A stretch of DNA of 64,000 nt from positions 1-64,000 of the forward strand of contig JAFXCD010000003.1 of NCBI GenBank assembly GCA_017521605.1. Reading direction: 5' to 3'. Numbering within the stretch: position 1 is the stretch's first letter; each line of letters begins with the position of its first letter. The position numbers and the translations under genes were made by a program. Of this stretch, positions 43,090 through 50,787 are shown in pieces. This DNA is from Lachnospiraceae bacterium (GTDB lineage Bacteria; Bacillota; Clostridia; Lachnospirales; Lachnospiraceae). The notes under the pieces are model-generated. The model was not told the DNA's origin, did not search any database, and was given only the letters and a program-made list of their open reading frames with translations.

Positions 43090-44724
43090 TTAACCTAAGT
43101 TTTGGTCCGCAATCAACTTATTAGCACCGTACATCTCGCGTAACTTCGGCTTTTCAATCTTGCCGGTAGGGTTACGGGGAATGTCGGCAAAAATAATCTC
43201 TCTGGGTCTTTTGTAACGGGGAAGCTTCAGGCAGTACTCATCCATTTCTTCCTTGGTCATAGTCACGCCTTCCTTCAACTCAATAATGGCTGCAGGAATT
43301 TCACCCAGACGGGCATGTGCCAGACCGATAACCGCTACGTCATGTACCTTATCATTGGTGCGGATAAAGTCCTCAATCTGAACAGGGTACAGGTTCTCAC
43401 CACCACTGATGATAACATCCTTCTTACGGTCTACCAGGAAGATAAAGCCATCCTCATCTTCCTGTGCCATATCTCCGGTAAAGAGCCAGCCATCACCCAG
43501 TACTTCATTGGTTGCCTTTTCATCACGGTAGTAGCAGGTCATGACGCCGGGACCCTTTACTGCCAGCTCGCCTACCTCGCCCTTAGCTACGGTATTACGC
43601 TTTTCATCTACAATCTTTACTTCCCAACCGTAACCTGCCTTGCCGATAGCACCTACTTTATGTATATTCTCCACACCCAAATGCACACAACCGGGTCCGA
43701 TGGACTCGGACAAACCGTAGTTGGTATCATACTCATGGTTCGGGAAAATGCTCTTCCACTTCTTAATCAGACTCTGGGGAACAGGCTGCGCGCCAATATG
43801 CATCAGTCTCCACTGGTCTAATTCATAATCTGCTAAATTCACCTTGCCACTGTCAATAGCTTCCAATATATCCTGTGCCCAAGGCACCAGCAACCATACA
43901 ATGGTACACTTTTCCTTAGATACTGCATCCAGAATAAATTCCGGCTTGGTACCCTTAAGCAATATAGCTTTACTTCCTGACAGCAAGCTTCCAAACCAGT
44001 GCATCTTAGCACCTGTATGATACAAGGGCGGGATGCAAAGGAATACATCGTCCTTCTGCTGTCCGTGGTGGTTCTGCTCCACCAGACAGGAATGGGTCAG
44101 ACTACGATGCTTATGCAAAATCGCCTTAGGGAAACCTGTGGTTCCCGAAGAAAAATAAATAGCGGCGTCATCATCCTCAAAAATAGGGATAGCCGGTGAC
44201 TGGCTGGAACAATTGGCTGCCAATGAATTATAATCATCTGCAAAGCTTGGACAGCCCTCACCTACATAAATCAAAAGTCGACCCTTGCTGATACGATCTG
44301 CAATTTCCTCTACACGTCCAATAAAGGAAGGACCAAATACCAACACATCCGCTTCTGCCAAATTCACACAATATTCAATTTCATCGGAAGAATAACGGAA
44401 ATTCAAAGGCACTGCCAACGCACCTGTCTTCAAAATACCGAAGTAAATGGGCAGCCACTCCAAACCGTTCATCATAAGGATAGCAACCTTGTCCCCCTTC
44501 TTGATGCCTCGCTGCAAAAGCAGATTGGCAAAACGGTTGGCCTTCTCATTGAACACGCTCCAGGTAATCTCTCTGCGATAGCTGGTTTTGGGGCTGGGCT
44601 CAATCAGTTCATATTCCTTCCAGGTAACTCTTCTGTCTTCCTGTATCTCAGGGTTAATTTCTACCAGACACACATCTGTCGGATACTGTCTGGCGTTTCT
44701 CTCTAAAAACTCTGTAATAGGCAT
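43090..44724 (-). CDS. AMP-forming acyl-CoA ligase
   Basis: A 544-residue adenylate-forming enzyme. The P-loop is YFSSGTTGFPKAI, the adenine motif is YGLSESIG, the hinge region is LFTGDMAQEDEDGFIFLVDR, and the catalytic Lys is in PTGKIEKPKLR. It activates a carboxylic acid to its CoA thioester with ATP. First gene of a ligase-iorA-iorB operon with its own promoter. The context favours an aryl acid (phenylacetate or indoleacetate), or a fatty or branched acid, but specificity cannot be read. An insert around residues 35-50 is unusual. Confidence 0.92.
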   Translation of the reverse strand: MPITEFLERNARQYPTDVCLVEINPEIQEDRRVTWKEYELIEPSPKTSYRREITWSVFNEKANRFANLLLQRGIKKGDKVAILMMNGLEWLPIYFGILKTGALAVPLNFRYSSDEIEYCVNLAEADVLVFGPSFIGRVEEIADRISKGRLLIYVGEGCPSFADDYNSLAANCSSQSPAIPIFEDDDAAIYFSSGTTGFPKAILHKHRSLTHSCLVEQNHHGQQKDDVFLCIPPLYHTGAKMHWFGSLLSGSKAILLKGTKPEFILDAVSKEKCTIVWLLVPWAQDILEAIDSGKVNLADYELDQWRLMHIGAQPVPQSLIKKWKSIFPNHEYDTNYGLSESIGPGCVHLGVENIHKVGAIGKAGYGWEVKIVDEKRNTVAKGEVGELAVKGPGVMTCYYRDEKATNEVLGDGWLFTGDMAQEDEDGFIFLVDRKKDVIISGGENLYPVQIEDFIRTNDKVHDVAVIGLAHARLGEIPAAIIELKEGVTMTKEEMDEYCLKLPRYKRPREIIFADIPRNPTGKIEKPKLREMYGANKLIADQNLG

Positions 44725-44763
44725 ATTCTTTTCCTTTCAAGCGTATTTCCATACGGTTTAATA

Positions 44764-44778
44764 CTTTAACGCTTTTAA
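44764..44778. promoter_or_regulatory. putative operator shared with symporter
   Basis: TTAAAAGCGTTAAAG on the minus strand lies 12 bases after the -10, matching the position and core (TTAAAGCGT) of the repeated motif at the symporter promoter. Confidence 0.45.
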
Positions 44779-44790
44779 CTGCTAAATTGG

Positions 44791-44819
44791 ATTATAACAT
44801 CAGTTTGGAAAATGGTCAA
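44791..44819 (-). promoter_or_regulatory. promoter of the ligase-iorAB operon
   Basis: TTGACC (44814-44819) and TATAAT (44791-44796), spacer 17, on the minus strand. Near-consensus, so a repressor at the motif just downstream would be an effective control. Confidence 0.85.
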
Positions 44820-44877
44820 TAGATAAAGTGTATAGGTTTCTCTCAATTCTATATTACTAATAAAAGCGAATTACATC

Positions 44878-44906
44878 TTGCACATAAGATTCAGCTATGC
44901 TAGAAT
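44878..44906 (+). promoter_or_regulatory. promoter of the lipoprotein gene
   Basis: TTGCAC (44878-44883) and TAGAAT (44901-44906), spacer 17, on the plus strand, about 40 bases before the ATG. It is divergent from the ligase promoter across about 60 bases. Confidence 0.72.
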
Positions 44907-44946
44907 TTATCTTTTTTAAAAGCAAAATTATAAGGAGTGTGTACTT

Positions 44947-46116
44947 ATGAAAAAATTATTATTATCCCTCCTCATCTTATGTGTGATGTTCAGCCTTACT
45001 GCTTGTGGTGATAAGACTGTTACTGAAGCTGATATTGAGACCTGGAGTGACGAGGACTTCGAAAAAGCTTTAGAAGAATTGGATGATTCATTCACATCCG
45101 ATAATGAAGAAACTGAGGAAGTAGCTCTTCCCGAAAGTAAAATCTATGAAGCAAAGCAGGAAATCATTGATGCCGGTTGGGACAGCGGACTGGTTCAAAT
45201 TGATGGTAAATTAGTCCAATTCCCTTTCAGCTTAAGCGACTGGGTTGCAATGGGCTTTGACTACGATCTTGGTTCATTATCCAAGGATTATCTTTATGCA
45301 CAAAATAACAAGGGTAGTGTAAGACTCTTAGTGAATGGCGAACAATTCTGTAGTTACAGTTTTATTAAAACAACAGAAGGTTTTGAGACCATAGAAGCTA
45401 TAAATCCTATAATCAAAGAAACTGGTCTTTTAGTTACTCCACCGAAAAATTTCAGTATATTCTTTCCCGGTGGTCTGACCTTTGGTGACCCTTACCAGAA
45501 TATTGAGGAAGCATTGGGAAAACCACTTAATCTTAGTAATTCTATGGTTTATACATATGGCGAACTTGGTTATTCACCCTATAGCTTGAAATATGGTCTC
45601 TCTATCAGTGTCAATAGAAACGATCAGACTATTGGTAGTTTTCAAATCGGAAAAAGTCTTGATGCCAGCAATATTGAAGCCTTAACCACCATCACATTTG
45701 AAAATGTGCCGAACAGACAGACATCAGATTTGCATAATGTCAGCCTTTCATGGTTTCCCGAATCCCAAGAACCTACAGAAGTTTTTTCTCATAAAGCTCA
45801 AAGAGGTGGCAGAACTACTATAATGTATAATAACCAAACTTATTTTGCTGAATTTATATTTAGTCTAACTTCTCAGAAGTATGCACGTTCTAATGAATAT
45901 TCATCATATGGTGATCCACTGTTTGATGAAACGGATGAAAATGGTATGCGTCGCAGACTTTATAAAGCTGACGATAATTATCTTGCAGTTTGTTCTACAG
46001 ATGCTTTTATCTTAGAAGCAACTCTCAATCTCAAGAACGCAATGGATGCCTCTGAAGATACTTATGCTGTTCTTCAGGATTTTGCCATTGAGTTTGCAAA
46101 ATCTATTCAGTACTAA
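44947..46116 (+). CDS. lipoprotein of unknown function
   Basis: A 389-residue exported lipoprotein. The signal peptide MKKLLLSLLILCVMFSLTAC ends at lipobox Cys20, followed by an acidic Ser/Glu-rich linker (to ~65). The mature domain contains FFPGGLTFGDPYQNIEEALG, a fold segment common to Firmicute lipoproteins that has no known activity. AAGGAG precedes the ATG. It is one of the few plus-strand genes, single, and bounded by its promoter and a strong terminator. Confidence 0.82.
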   Translation: MKKLLLSLLILCVMFSLTACGDKTVTEADIETWSDEDFEKALEELDDSFTSDNEETEEVALPESKIYEAKQEIIDAGWDSGLVQIDGKLVQFPFSLSDWVAMGFDYDLGSLSKDYLYAQNNKGSVRLLVNGEQFCSYSFIKTTEGFETIEAINPIIKETGLLVTPPKNFSIFFPGGLTFGDPYQNIEEALGKPLNLSNSMVYTYGELGYSPYSLKYGLSISVNRNDQTIGSFQIGKSLDASNIEALTTITFENVPNRQTSDLHNVSLSWFPESQEPTEVFSHKAQRGGRTTIMYNNQTYFAEFIFSLTSQKYARSNEYSSYGDPLFDETDENGMRRRLYKADDNYLAVCSTDAFILEATLNLKNAMDASEDTYAVLQDFAIEFAKSIQY

Positions 46117-46135
46117 AGCTAATTATACTGAATCA

Positions 46136-46182
46136 GAGTGTCTTACCATAACAAAGATTGGTTATGGTAAGACACTCTTTTT
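46136..46182 (+). terminator. long perfect-stem terminator
   Basis: GAGTGTCTTACCATAAC and its exact complement form a 17-bp stem with an 8-base loop, followed by TTTTTA. It lies between convergent genes and may work in both directions, although the T-run favours the plus strand. Confidence 0.92.
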
Positions 46183-46246
46183 ACTTTTCAATGCTTCAAA
46201 TTATAGATTTTTTGTGGATTTCAACTTTCACACTTGCATATAATCC

Positions 46247-47374
46247 TTATTTTAAGGCATAGCACTCATCACCATATTTGATGATAATATTGTTCGCCGC
46301 ATCATAATCGATGCCGGGGAACTTAGAATGGAATGCCCAGTGCTCTTCAATTTCTTCTACCGTTTCACCAGCCTTATCATAAGAACGAAGCTTTGGAAGC
46401 TCTTTATATTCCACACCGTCTACAATCACTACCACATCTTCCATAAACTCATCCCACTTCTGATCCAATAGTATTTGCTTCTCATATATATCGGAATCCG
46501 GTTCAAATTCGCAATCTATCTGATGATACCTAAATACCATTTCCGCATTGTATTCTCCATAGGTTACCCAATACATATAATATTGGATCCCATCCTGTTC
46601 GAATATAATATCATCATATTCCATATGTTCCACGGGATGAAGTTGCTCTGTAGGGAAGGTAAAACGATATTGCATCTTGGACATATCGGGATAATAGCTG
46701 TCCCATTCATCACCCCATTCATCGCCACCATAAACCCTATCCCCATTTCCAATACGAATGCTACGGATGGCAATTATGATTTCCTCCCCTGAACTTATCC
46801 AATAGGGTGATCCCTCCAGACTTACATGATAAAGATTCTCTATTTCTTCATCCTTTTCTCCAAAAGCATCAAAGGTAGTATAACTCTCCAATTCTGTATC
46901 AAATTGTCCAGAGCCTACACAATAGGCTTGTACATATATCCTCTCTCTTCCTTCCACCAGGGATTTATCATTTACATAAACGTCCATGGCAATGATAGGA
47001 TGCTCTGAATCTCCTGTAATACCTAATAAATTCACCATGAACTCCCCATCTGTCAGTGCCCGATTTATCTCATAAACATATCCCTGTTCTACGATTTCAG
47101 CTGTCTTTTCATCTCCAAAGATATTACGGAAAAAGTCAGCCAAATGACCTGTTGCAGCCAAAGTGGTAGTGCCTACCAGCAGAAAACAAAGTACAGCCGG
47201 AATTGCAGCCCGCCAAACCATGCTGCGCTTTCCCTTAGCTGAATATTCTATTATCTTCTCTTCCTTTGCTAAAGAATCCTGTGCTCTGTTCAGAATATCT
47301 TGTGCTGTTATTCTATTGTTGTCATTACAAAAATCATCTATCTGTCTTTGATATTCAAGCTTTATCTGACTCAT
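46247..47374 (-). CDS. DUF4179-like anti-sigma factor
   Basis: A 375-residue single-span protein. The cytosolic N-terminus (~50 residues, YQRQIDDFCNDNN) precedes a membrane helix (WRAAIPAVLCFLLVGTTTLAA), then an extracellular domain of ~290 residues. Its ATG at 47374 overlaps the stop of the ECF sigma gene (ATGA), with GGAGG inside the sigma coding end. This arrangement is typical of a sigma factor and its membrane anti-sigma. The outer domain is related to that of the protein at 19992-21257. The signal it senses is unknown. Confidence 0.8.
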   Translation of the reverse strand: MSQIKLEYQRQIDDFCNDNNRITAQDILNRAQDSLAKEEKIIEYSAKGKRSMVWRAAIPAVLCFLLVGTTTLAATGHLADFFRNIFGDEKTAEIVEQGYVYEINRALTDGEFMVNLLGITGDSEHPIIAMDVYVNDKSLVEGRERIYVQAYCVGSGQFDTELESYTTFDAFGEKDEEIENLYHVSLEGSPYWISSGEEIIIAIRSIRIGNGDRVYGGDEWGDEWDSYYPDMSKMQYRFTFPTEQLHPVEHMEYDDIIFEQDGIQYYMYWVTYGEYNAEMVFRYHQIDCEFEPDSDIYEKQILLDQKWDEFMEDVVVIVDGVEYKELPKLRSYDKAGETVEEIEEHWAFHSKFPGIDYDAANNIIIKYGDECYALK

Positions 47375-47850
47375 AACCAATCCTCCTTTTGCAAAAGTTT
47401 CGCTAATTTTTCCCTGCCGCGCTTTAATCGGATTCTAATGGTAGCTTCCGGCGCATCCAGTACGGACGCAATTTGTTTAATGGAATATTCCTCATAATAA
47501 TACAAGTGAATCGGAATACGGTACTTCTCAGGTAATGTCAATACTATCCTTAATAAATCCGTATTTTCCTCCTTTACCTGAAAAGGAATATCTTCCGGTA
47601 ATGCTTCATCAGAAAAGTGTTTTCTGCTTCTCAGGAAATTCTTGCATCGATTAGACGCCACCCGAATTAACCAGGCCTTTAAATGCTCATCACCTTCAAA
47701 CTCTGTATCACCATTCAACAAGCTGATAAACACCTCCTGTTGTAAATCAGCCGTATCTTCCTTGTTTTTCACATAGTTAAATATGACGGAATACACTGTA
47801 TTCTTATATTTTTCATATACTTCCAAGAATAACTCCTGTGTCACCCTCAT
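47371..47850 (-). CDS. ECF-type RNA polymerase sigma factor
   Basis: A 159-residue sigma-70 family factor with only regions 2 and 4. Region 2 shows YSVIFNYVKNKEDTADLQQE, the -10-recognition helix around WLIRVASNRCKNFLRSRK. Region 4 shows LPEKYRIPIHLYYYEEYSIK and a recognition helix APEATIRIRLKRGREKL. It is translationally coupled to the anti-sigma gene. It probably controls its own operon and envelope genes; the -35/-10 it reads could not be deduced here. Confidence 0.93.
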   Translation of the reverse strand: MRVTQELFLEVYEKYKNTVYSVIFNYVKNKEDTADLQQEVFISLLNGDTEFEGDEHLKAWLIRVASNRCKNFLRSRKHFSDEALPEDIPFQVKEENTDLLRIVLTLPEKYRIPIHLYYYEEYSIKQIASVLDAPEATIRIRLKRGREKLAKLLQKEDWL

Positions 47851-47885
47851 TCCTTTGTAACTCCTTTAATCTCCACATTTACTTT

Positions 47886-49247
47886 CTAGCCGTCAAATCG
47901 TGACCGGTTTTTATCCAACCATTCTGCAAAGTCCTCAAACACCTTGTCCGAAGTATGCTTTTTTACATAATTTGCTGCCGCTTTAGGTGTAATCTCCACA
48001 ATGCTCATAGAATCCTCAGGAGATGCATCCTTTAAAATATTTATGTAAACATCCTCTCCATAGTTTTCATATAAATAGGTAATGAAGCGGAATCCATACA
48101 AATAATTCTCCCAATTATCTTCTTTCTCAGCTATAAATACCTCTTCCGCATTTTCTTTCGTTATTTTCGTATCATAATATGAATAACATACCTCTGCATC
48201 AAAGTCAAAGTTCATCTCTTCATCTTTATCACAAATGCGACCAGTCATATAGGTTGCAAATCCCTCATCCATGACACTTCCCATTTGTACGCCGTTTCGC
48301 ATCTGTAAACAATGCAGTGTTTCGTGAATCATCACATAACCGTCTCCGGCAGCAATCTCTAAATCCTGAGGATTGAGTACAACTGCGTTTCCATATGCAC
48401 AGGGTTCACATACTTCGTGACTCACTACATAAACATGAAATTTTTCACCATTGGGATCCACTCCTTGGAATGTCTGCTGTCCGTACATCCAATCTGTAGA
48501 ATTGCCTCTACACTCAGCAAAAGGAGTGTCATTATCCATATAGAGCCCCGACTCCTTTTCTGCAATGTCAATCAGTTTCTCCAGCAATTCCATAGTGTTA
48601 CCATATACCGTTACTCCCGCCTCTAAAAACAGAATCATTTCATCAGTCTCTACATATTCCGGCTTAGAAGTCACATATTTATCCGCCGCATTACCACTTA
48701 ATACCATAGGCCCCGGAACAACTGTGCCGGAAGTAATCAGTAGTGTTACACTCTTATCTTCCTCAGCTCCGATACAACATACTCTGTTTTCCGTAAATTC
48801 ATCCTGACTTATCTGATTGTCTATTTCTATACCTGCGAATCCAAAACCCGTAATCTCTTCCCCATCAATACTAAGAGTATAAACGAATAATGTACCATAT
48901 TCATCATATTCAATACGGTCCAACCCAATACTGATACCCTCGCGTCCTACATGTAATCTTTCACCGGGCTTCAGCACAAACTCTTCATCAAAACCTGCTG
49001 CCAACTCCACAGGAATGCTCTCTCCCTTTTCTTCCTCTTGCTTCTCTTCTTCCACAAGCGCGGTTTTCTCAACGTCTTCCATCTCCTCATTTGTAGCCGC
49101 ATCCAAAAGTTCTGCCTGTTCCTGTATGTTTGCCTGCTGCACCTTGGACTCCTCTGTGTTCTCCTCTACCTGATTACCGCAGGCCGCCAGTGCCAGACTG
49201 AGCACGCCTACTAAAATCATCCCTCTTAATTTGCTACTGCGTTTCAT
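47886..49247 (-). CDS. lipoprotein zinc metallopeptidase (gluzincin-like)
   Basis: A 453-residue exported lipoprotein with the lipobox at Cys23 (LALAACG). A long Glu-rich linker (~25-80) is followed by a beta-rich region and a metallopeptidase core, VMIHETLHCLQMR with H308-E309-H312, then DEGFATYMTG with E328 as third ligand, the gluzincin spacing. It would act on the outer cell surface. It ends 36 bases before the ECF sigma start and may be read with, or regulated by, that system. Peptidase activity is inferred from motifs only. Confidence 0.8.
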   Translation of the reverse strand: MKRSSKLRGMILVGVLSLALAACGNQVEENTEESKVQQANIQEQAELLDAATNEEMEDVEKTALVEEEKQEEEKGESIPVELAAGFDEEFVLKPGERLHVGREGISIGLDRIEYDEYGTLFVYTLSIDGEEITGFGFAGIEIDNQISQDEFTENRVCCIGAEEDKSVTLLITSGTVVPGPMVLSGNAADKYVTSKPEYVETDEMILFLEAGVTVYGNTMELLEKLIDIAEKESGLYMDNDTPFAECRGNSTDWMYGQQTFQGVDPNGEKFHVYVVSHEVCEPCAYGNAVVLNPQDLEIAAGDGYVMIHETLHCLQMRNGVQMGSVMDEGFATYMTGRICDKDEEMNFDFDAEVCYSYYDTKITKENAEEVFIAEKEDNWENYLYGFRFITYLYENYGEDVYINILKDASPEDSMSIVEITPKAAANYVKKHTSDKVFEDFAEWLDKNRSRFDG

Positions 49248-49495
49248 TCCCTCATTCCTTTCTTCTCAAATAAATTGCTGCGTTTTACGCTTTCATACAT
49301 AAAACACAGCAACTTAATAATAAGTTTCATAAAATTTATTTTTTTCTTCTGCTTCTGTGAAGCTGACAAATAATTCACTCCTGTAATCTATCTAATAATC
49401 TGCTATTCTAAAATACATCTTAAGTTCGTACTAACACATATTCAAATTCGCTTTCTCAATCTCCCCTCAATCGTTCCTTGAAAACTTAATAAGGC
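49248..49495. other. intergenic stretch, hairpin only
   Basis: About 250 bases between divergent genes. A hairpin near 49273-49310 (TTGCTG-GTTTTA arms) lies in the probable 5' untranslated region of the metallopeptidase gene. No ORF, RNA family or repeat was recognised. Confidence 0.4.
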
Positions 49496-49524
49496 TTTAC
49501 ACCTTCAACAAAAGTCCTTATAAT
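49496..49524 (+). promoter_or_regulatory. promoter of the 66-codon gene
   Basis: TTTACA (49496-49501) and TATAAT (49519-49524) with a 17-base spacer on the plus strand, about 30 bases before the start codon. Confidence 0.8.
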
Positions 49525-49552
49525 ATAAATATACTTATATTTTGAAGGGACG

Positions 49553-49753
49553 GTGAAAGGAATGGATAGTAACACAATGACAAGAGAAGAAATGATCAAA
49601 GAAATGTTAGACAAATTCAATCTGCTTTTATCTGTAAAATATAGCGACAACAAGGATGCTATTTTGGACAGAGAATTAGAGCTTCTTAGAATTCAATTAA
49701 ACGCCTGCGGGTTCACCGACATCAGCAAACTCGAAGAAAAATACCACAAATAA
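49553..49753 (+). CDS. small acidic hypothetical protein
   Basis: A 66-codon gene (63 if the ATG at 49562 is used instead of GTG 49553; AAGGG suits the GTG). The sequence MDSNTMTREEMIKEMLDKFN, then DRELELLRIQLNACGF, is predicted to be two amphipathic helices. It has its own promoter and terminator, so it is very probably expressed. No family recognised. It is vaguely like short helical-hairpin regulators such as Spo0E, but the SxxxD signature is absent. Confidence 0.6.
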   Translation: MKGMDSNTMTREEMIKEMLDKFNLLLSVKYSDNKDAILDRELELLRIQLNACGFTDISKLEEKYHK

Positions 49754-49769
49754 TTAAGTAAAAATAATT

Positions 49770-49816
49770 AAGGTGCAGCGTCTCATTAAATTTTTAAGAC
49801 CCTACACCTTTTATTC
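49770..49816 (+). terminator. intrinsic terminator, bidirectional
   Basis: AAGGTG with CACCTT, and an inner GTCT/AGAC, form a stem with an AT-rich loop followed by TTTTATT. It separates the small plus-strand gene from the convergent hydrolase gene. Confidence 0.65.
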
Positions 49817-49830
49817 ATGTCTATTCTCTA

Positions 49831-50763
49831 CTACTCTCCCACTACCTCATCCAGAAATTCATCCACACATGCTTCATACCTTGCTGCATCCACACAGTGG
49901 CTTAAGCCGTGACCGGCTCCCTCCACCAGCAGGATACGTTTCTTACTACCACAGCCTTCGTAGCATTCCTTACCCATATGACAGGGTACGAAACGGTCAT
50001 CATCCCCGTGAATAAAAAGGATGGGAATCTTGCTCTTTTTCACCGCTTCCCTGGCAGATGTTTCCTCCAACTCAAATCCTCCATACATCTTCGCGCTTAA
50101 ACGTGCCAAAGGATACAGCAATTTGTCGGGTAACTTATAATCCTTCATCACTGTCCGGATGATATCTCCCGGTGCGGTAAAGGGACTATCTGCAATGACA
50201 CATTTTACATTCCCAGGCAGTTCTTCACCTACTGCCATAAGGACTGTAGCGGCTCCCATGGACATGCCCATCAGAACAATGGGTACCCCCGTTCCAAACC
50301 TCTCATTGGCATAGCGAATCCAATCCAGACAATCCAGCCGTTCCTTAATACCAAAGCTCATCACCTTTCCTTCACTCTTGCCATGGGCACGCTGGGTCAC
50401 CAGCAATACATTATAGCCCCGTCTTTTACAAATCTGATAACCACCATTGCCATCCAGTATGGGACCGCTACGATAGCCATGAAAGAAAATGCCCAAAGGT
50501 GCTCCATTCTTATGGTGATAATACCTGCCATAGAGTTTCAGTCCGTCCCTTGAGGTGATGCACACCTCCTCAAAGGGAACAGGCAATACCCGGTCTACTC
50601 CCCGTCGTATTACTTCTGAATGAATATCGTATTGTTCCCCCTTGGGTGTTACGCGGTCATCCTTAATGGTCATCCAATTTCTGCGATAGATGATATAAAA
50701 CAACACATATAAAATCAGCAAAGCAAATAGAATTAACCCAACAAAAAGTAAAATAAACGTCAT
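49831..50763 (-). CDS. membrane-anchored alpha/beta hydrolase
   Basis: A 310-residue protein with one N-terminal membrane helix (~3-25) and an alpha/beta hydrolase domain. The oxyanion region is FHGYRSGP, the nucleophile elbow is GMSMGA (Ser), the acid is in FIHGDDDRFVP and the His is in GAGHGLSH. It resembles the BEM46/YqkD-like group of peptidase or esterase-like hydrolases. It follows the ABC exporter genes on the same strand by 25 bases and may be co-transcribed. Confidence 0.88.
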   Translation of the reverse strand: MTFILLFVGLILFALLILYVLFYIIYRRNWMTIKDDRVTPKGEQYDIHSEVIRRGVDRVLPVPFEEVCITSRDGLKLYGRYYHHKNGAPLGIFFHGYRSGPILDGNGGYQICKRRGYNVLLVTQRAHGKSEGKVMSFGIKERLDCLDWIRYANERFGTGVPIVLMGMSMGAATVLMAVGEELPGNVKCVIADSPFTAPGDIIRTVMKDYKLPDKLLYPLARLSAKMYGGFELEETSAREAVKKSKIPILFIHGDDDRFVPCHMGKECYEGCGSKKRILLVEGAGHGLSHCVDAARYEACVDEFLDEVVGE

Positions 50764-50787
50764 GCTCTCACCAGTATCAGCCCCTGC

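Noticed and set aside
49553-49753. Spo0E-like phosphatase
   Set aside because: The small helical size fits, but the SxxxD signature motif is not in the expected place.
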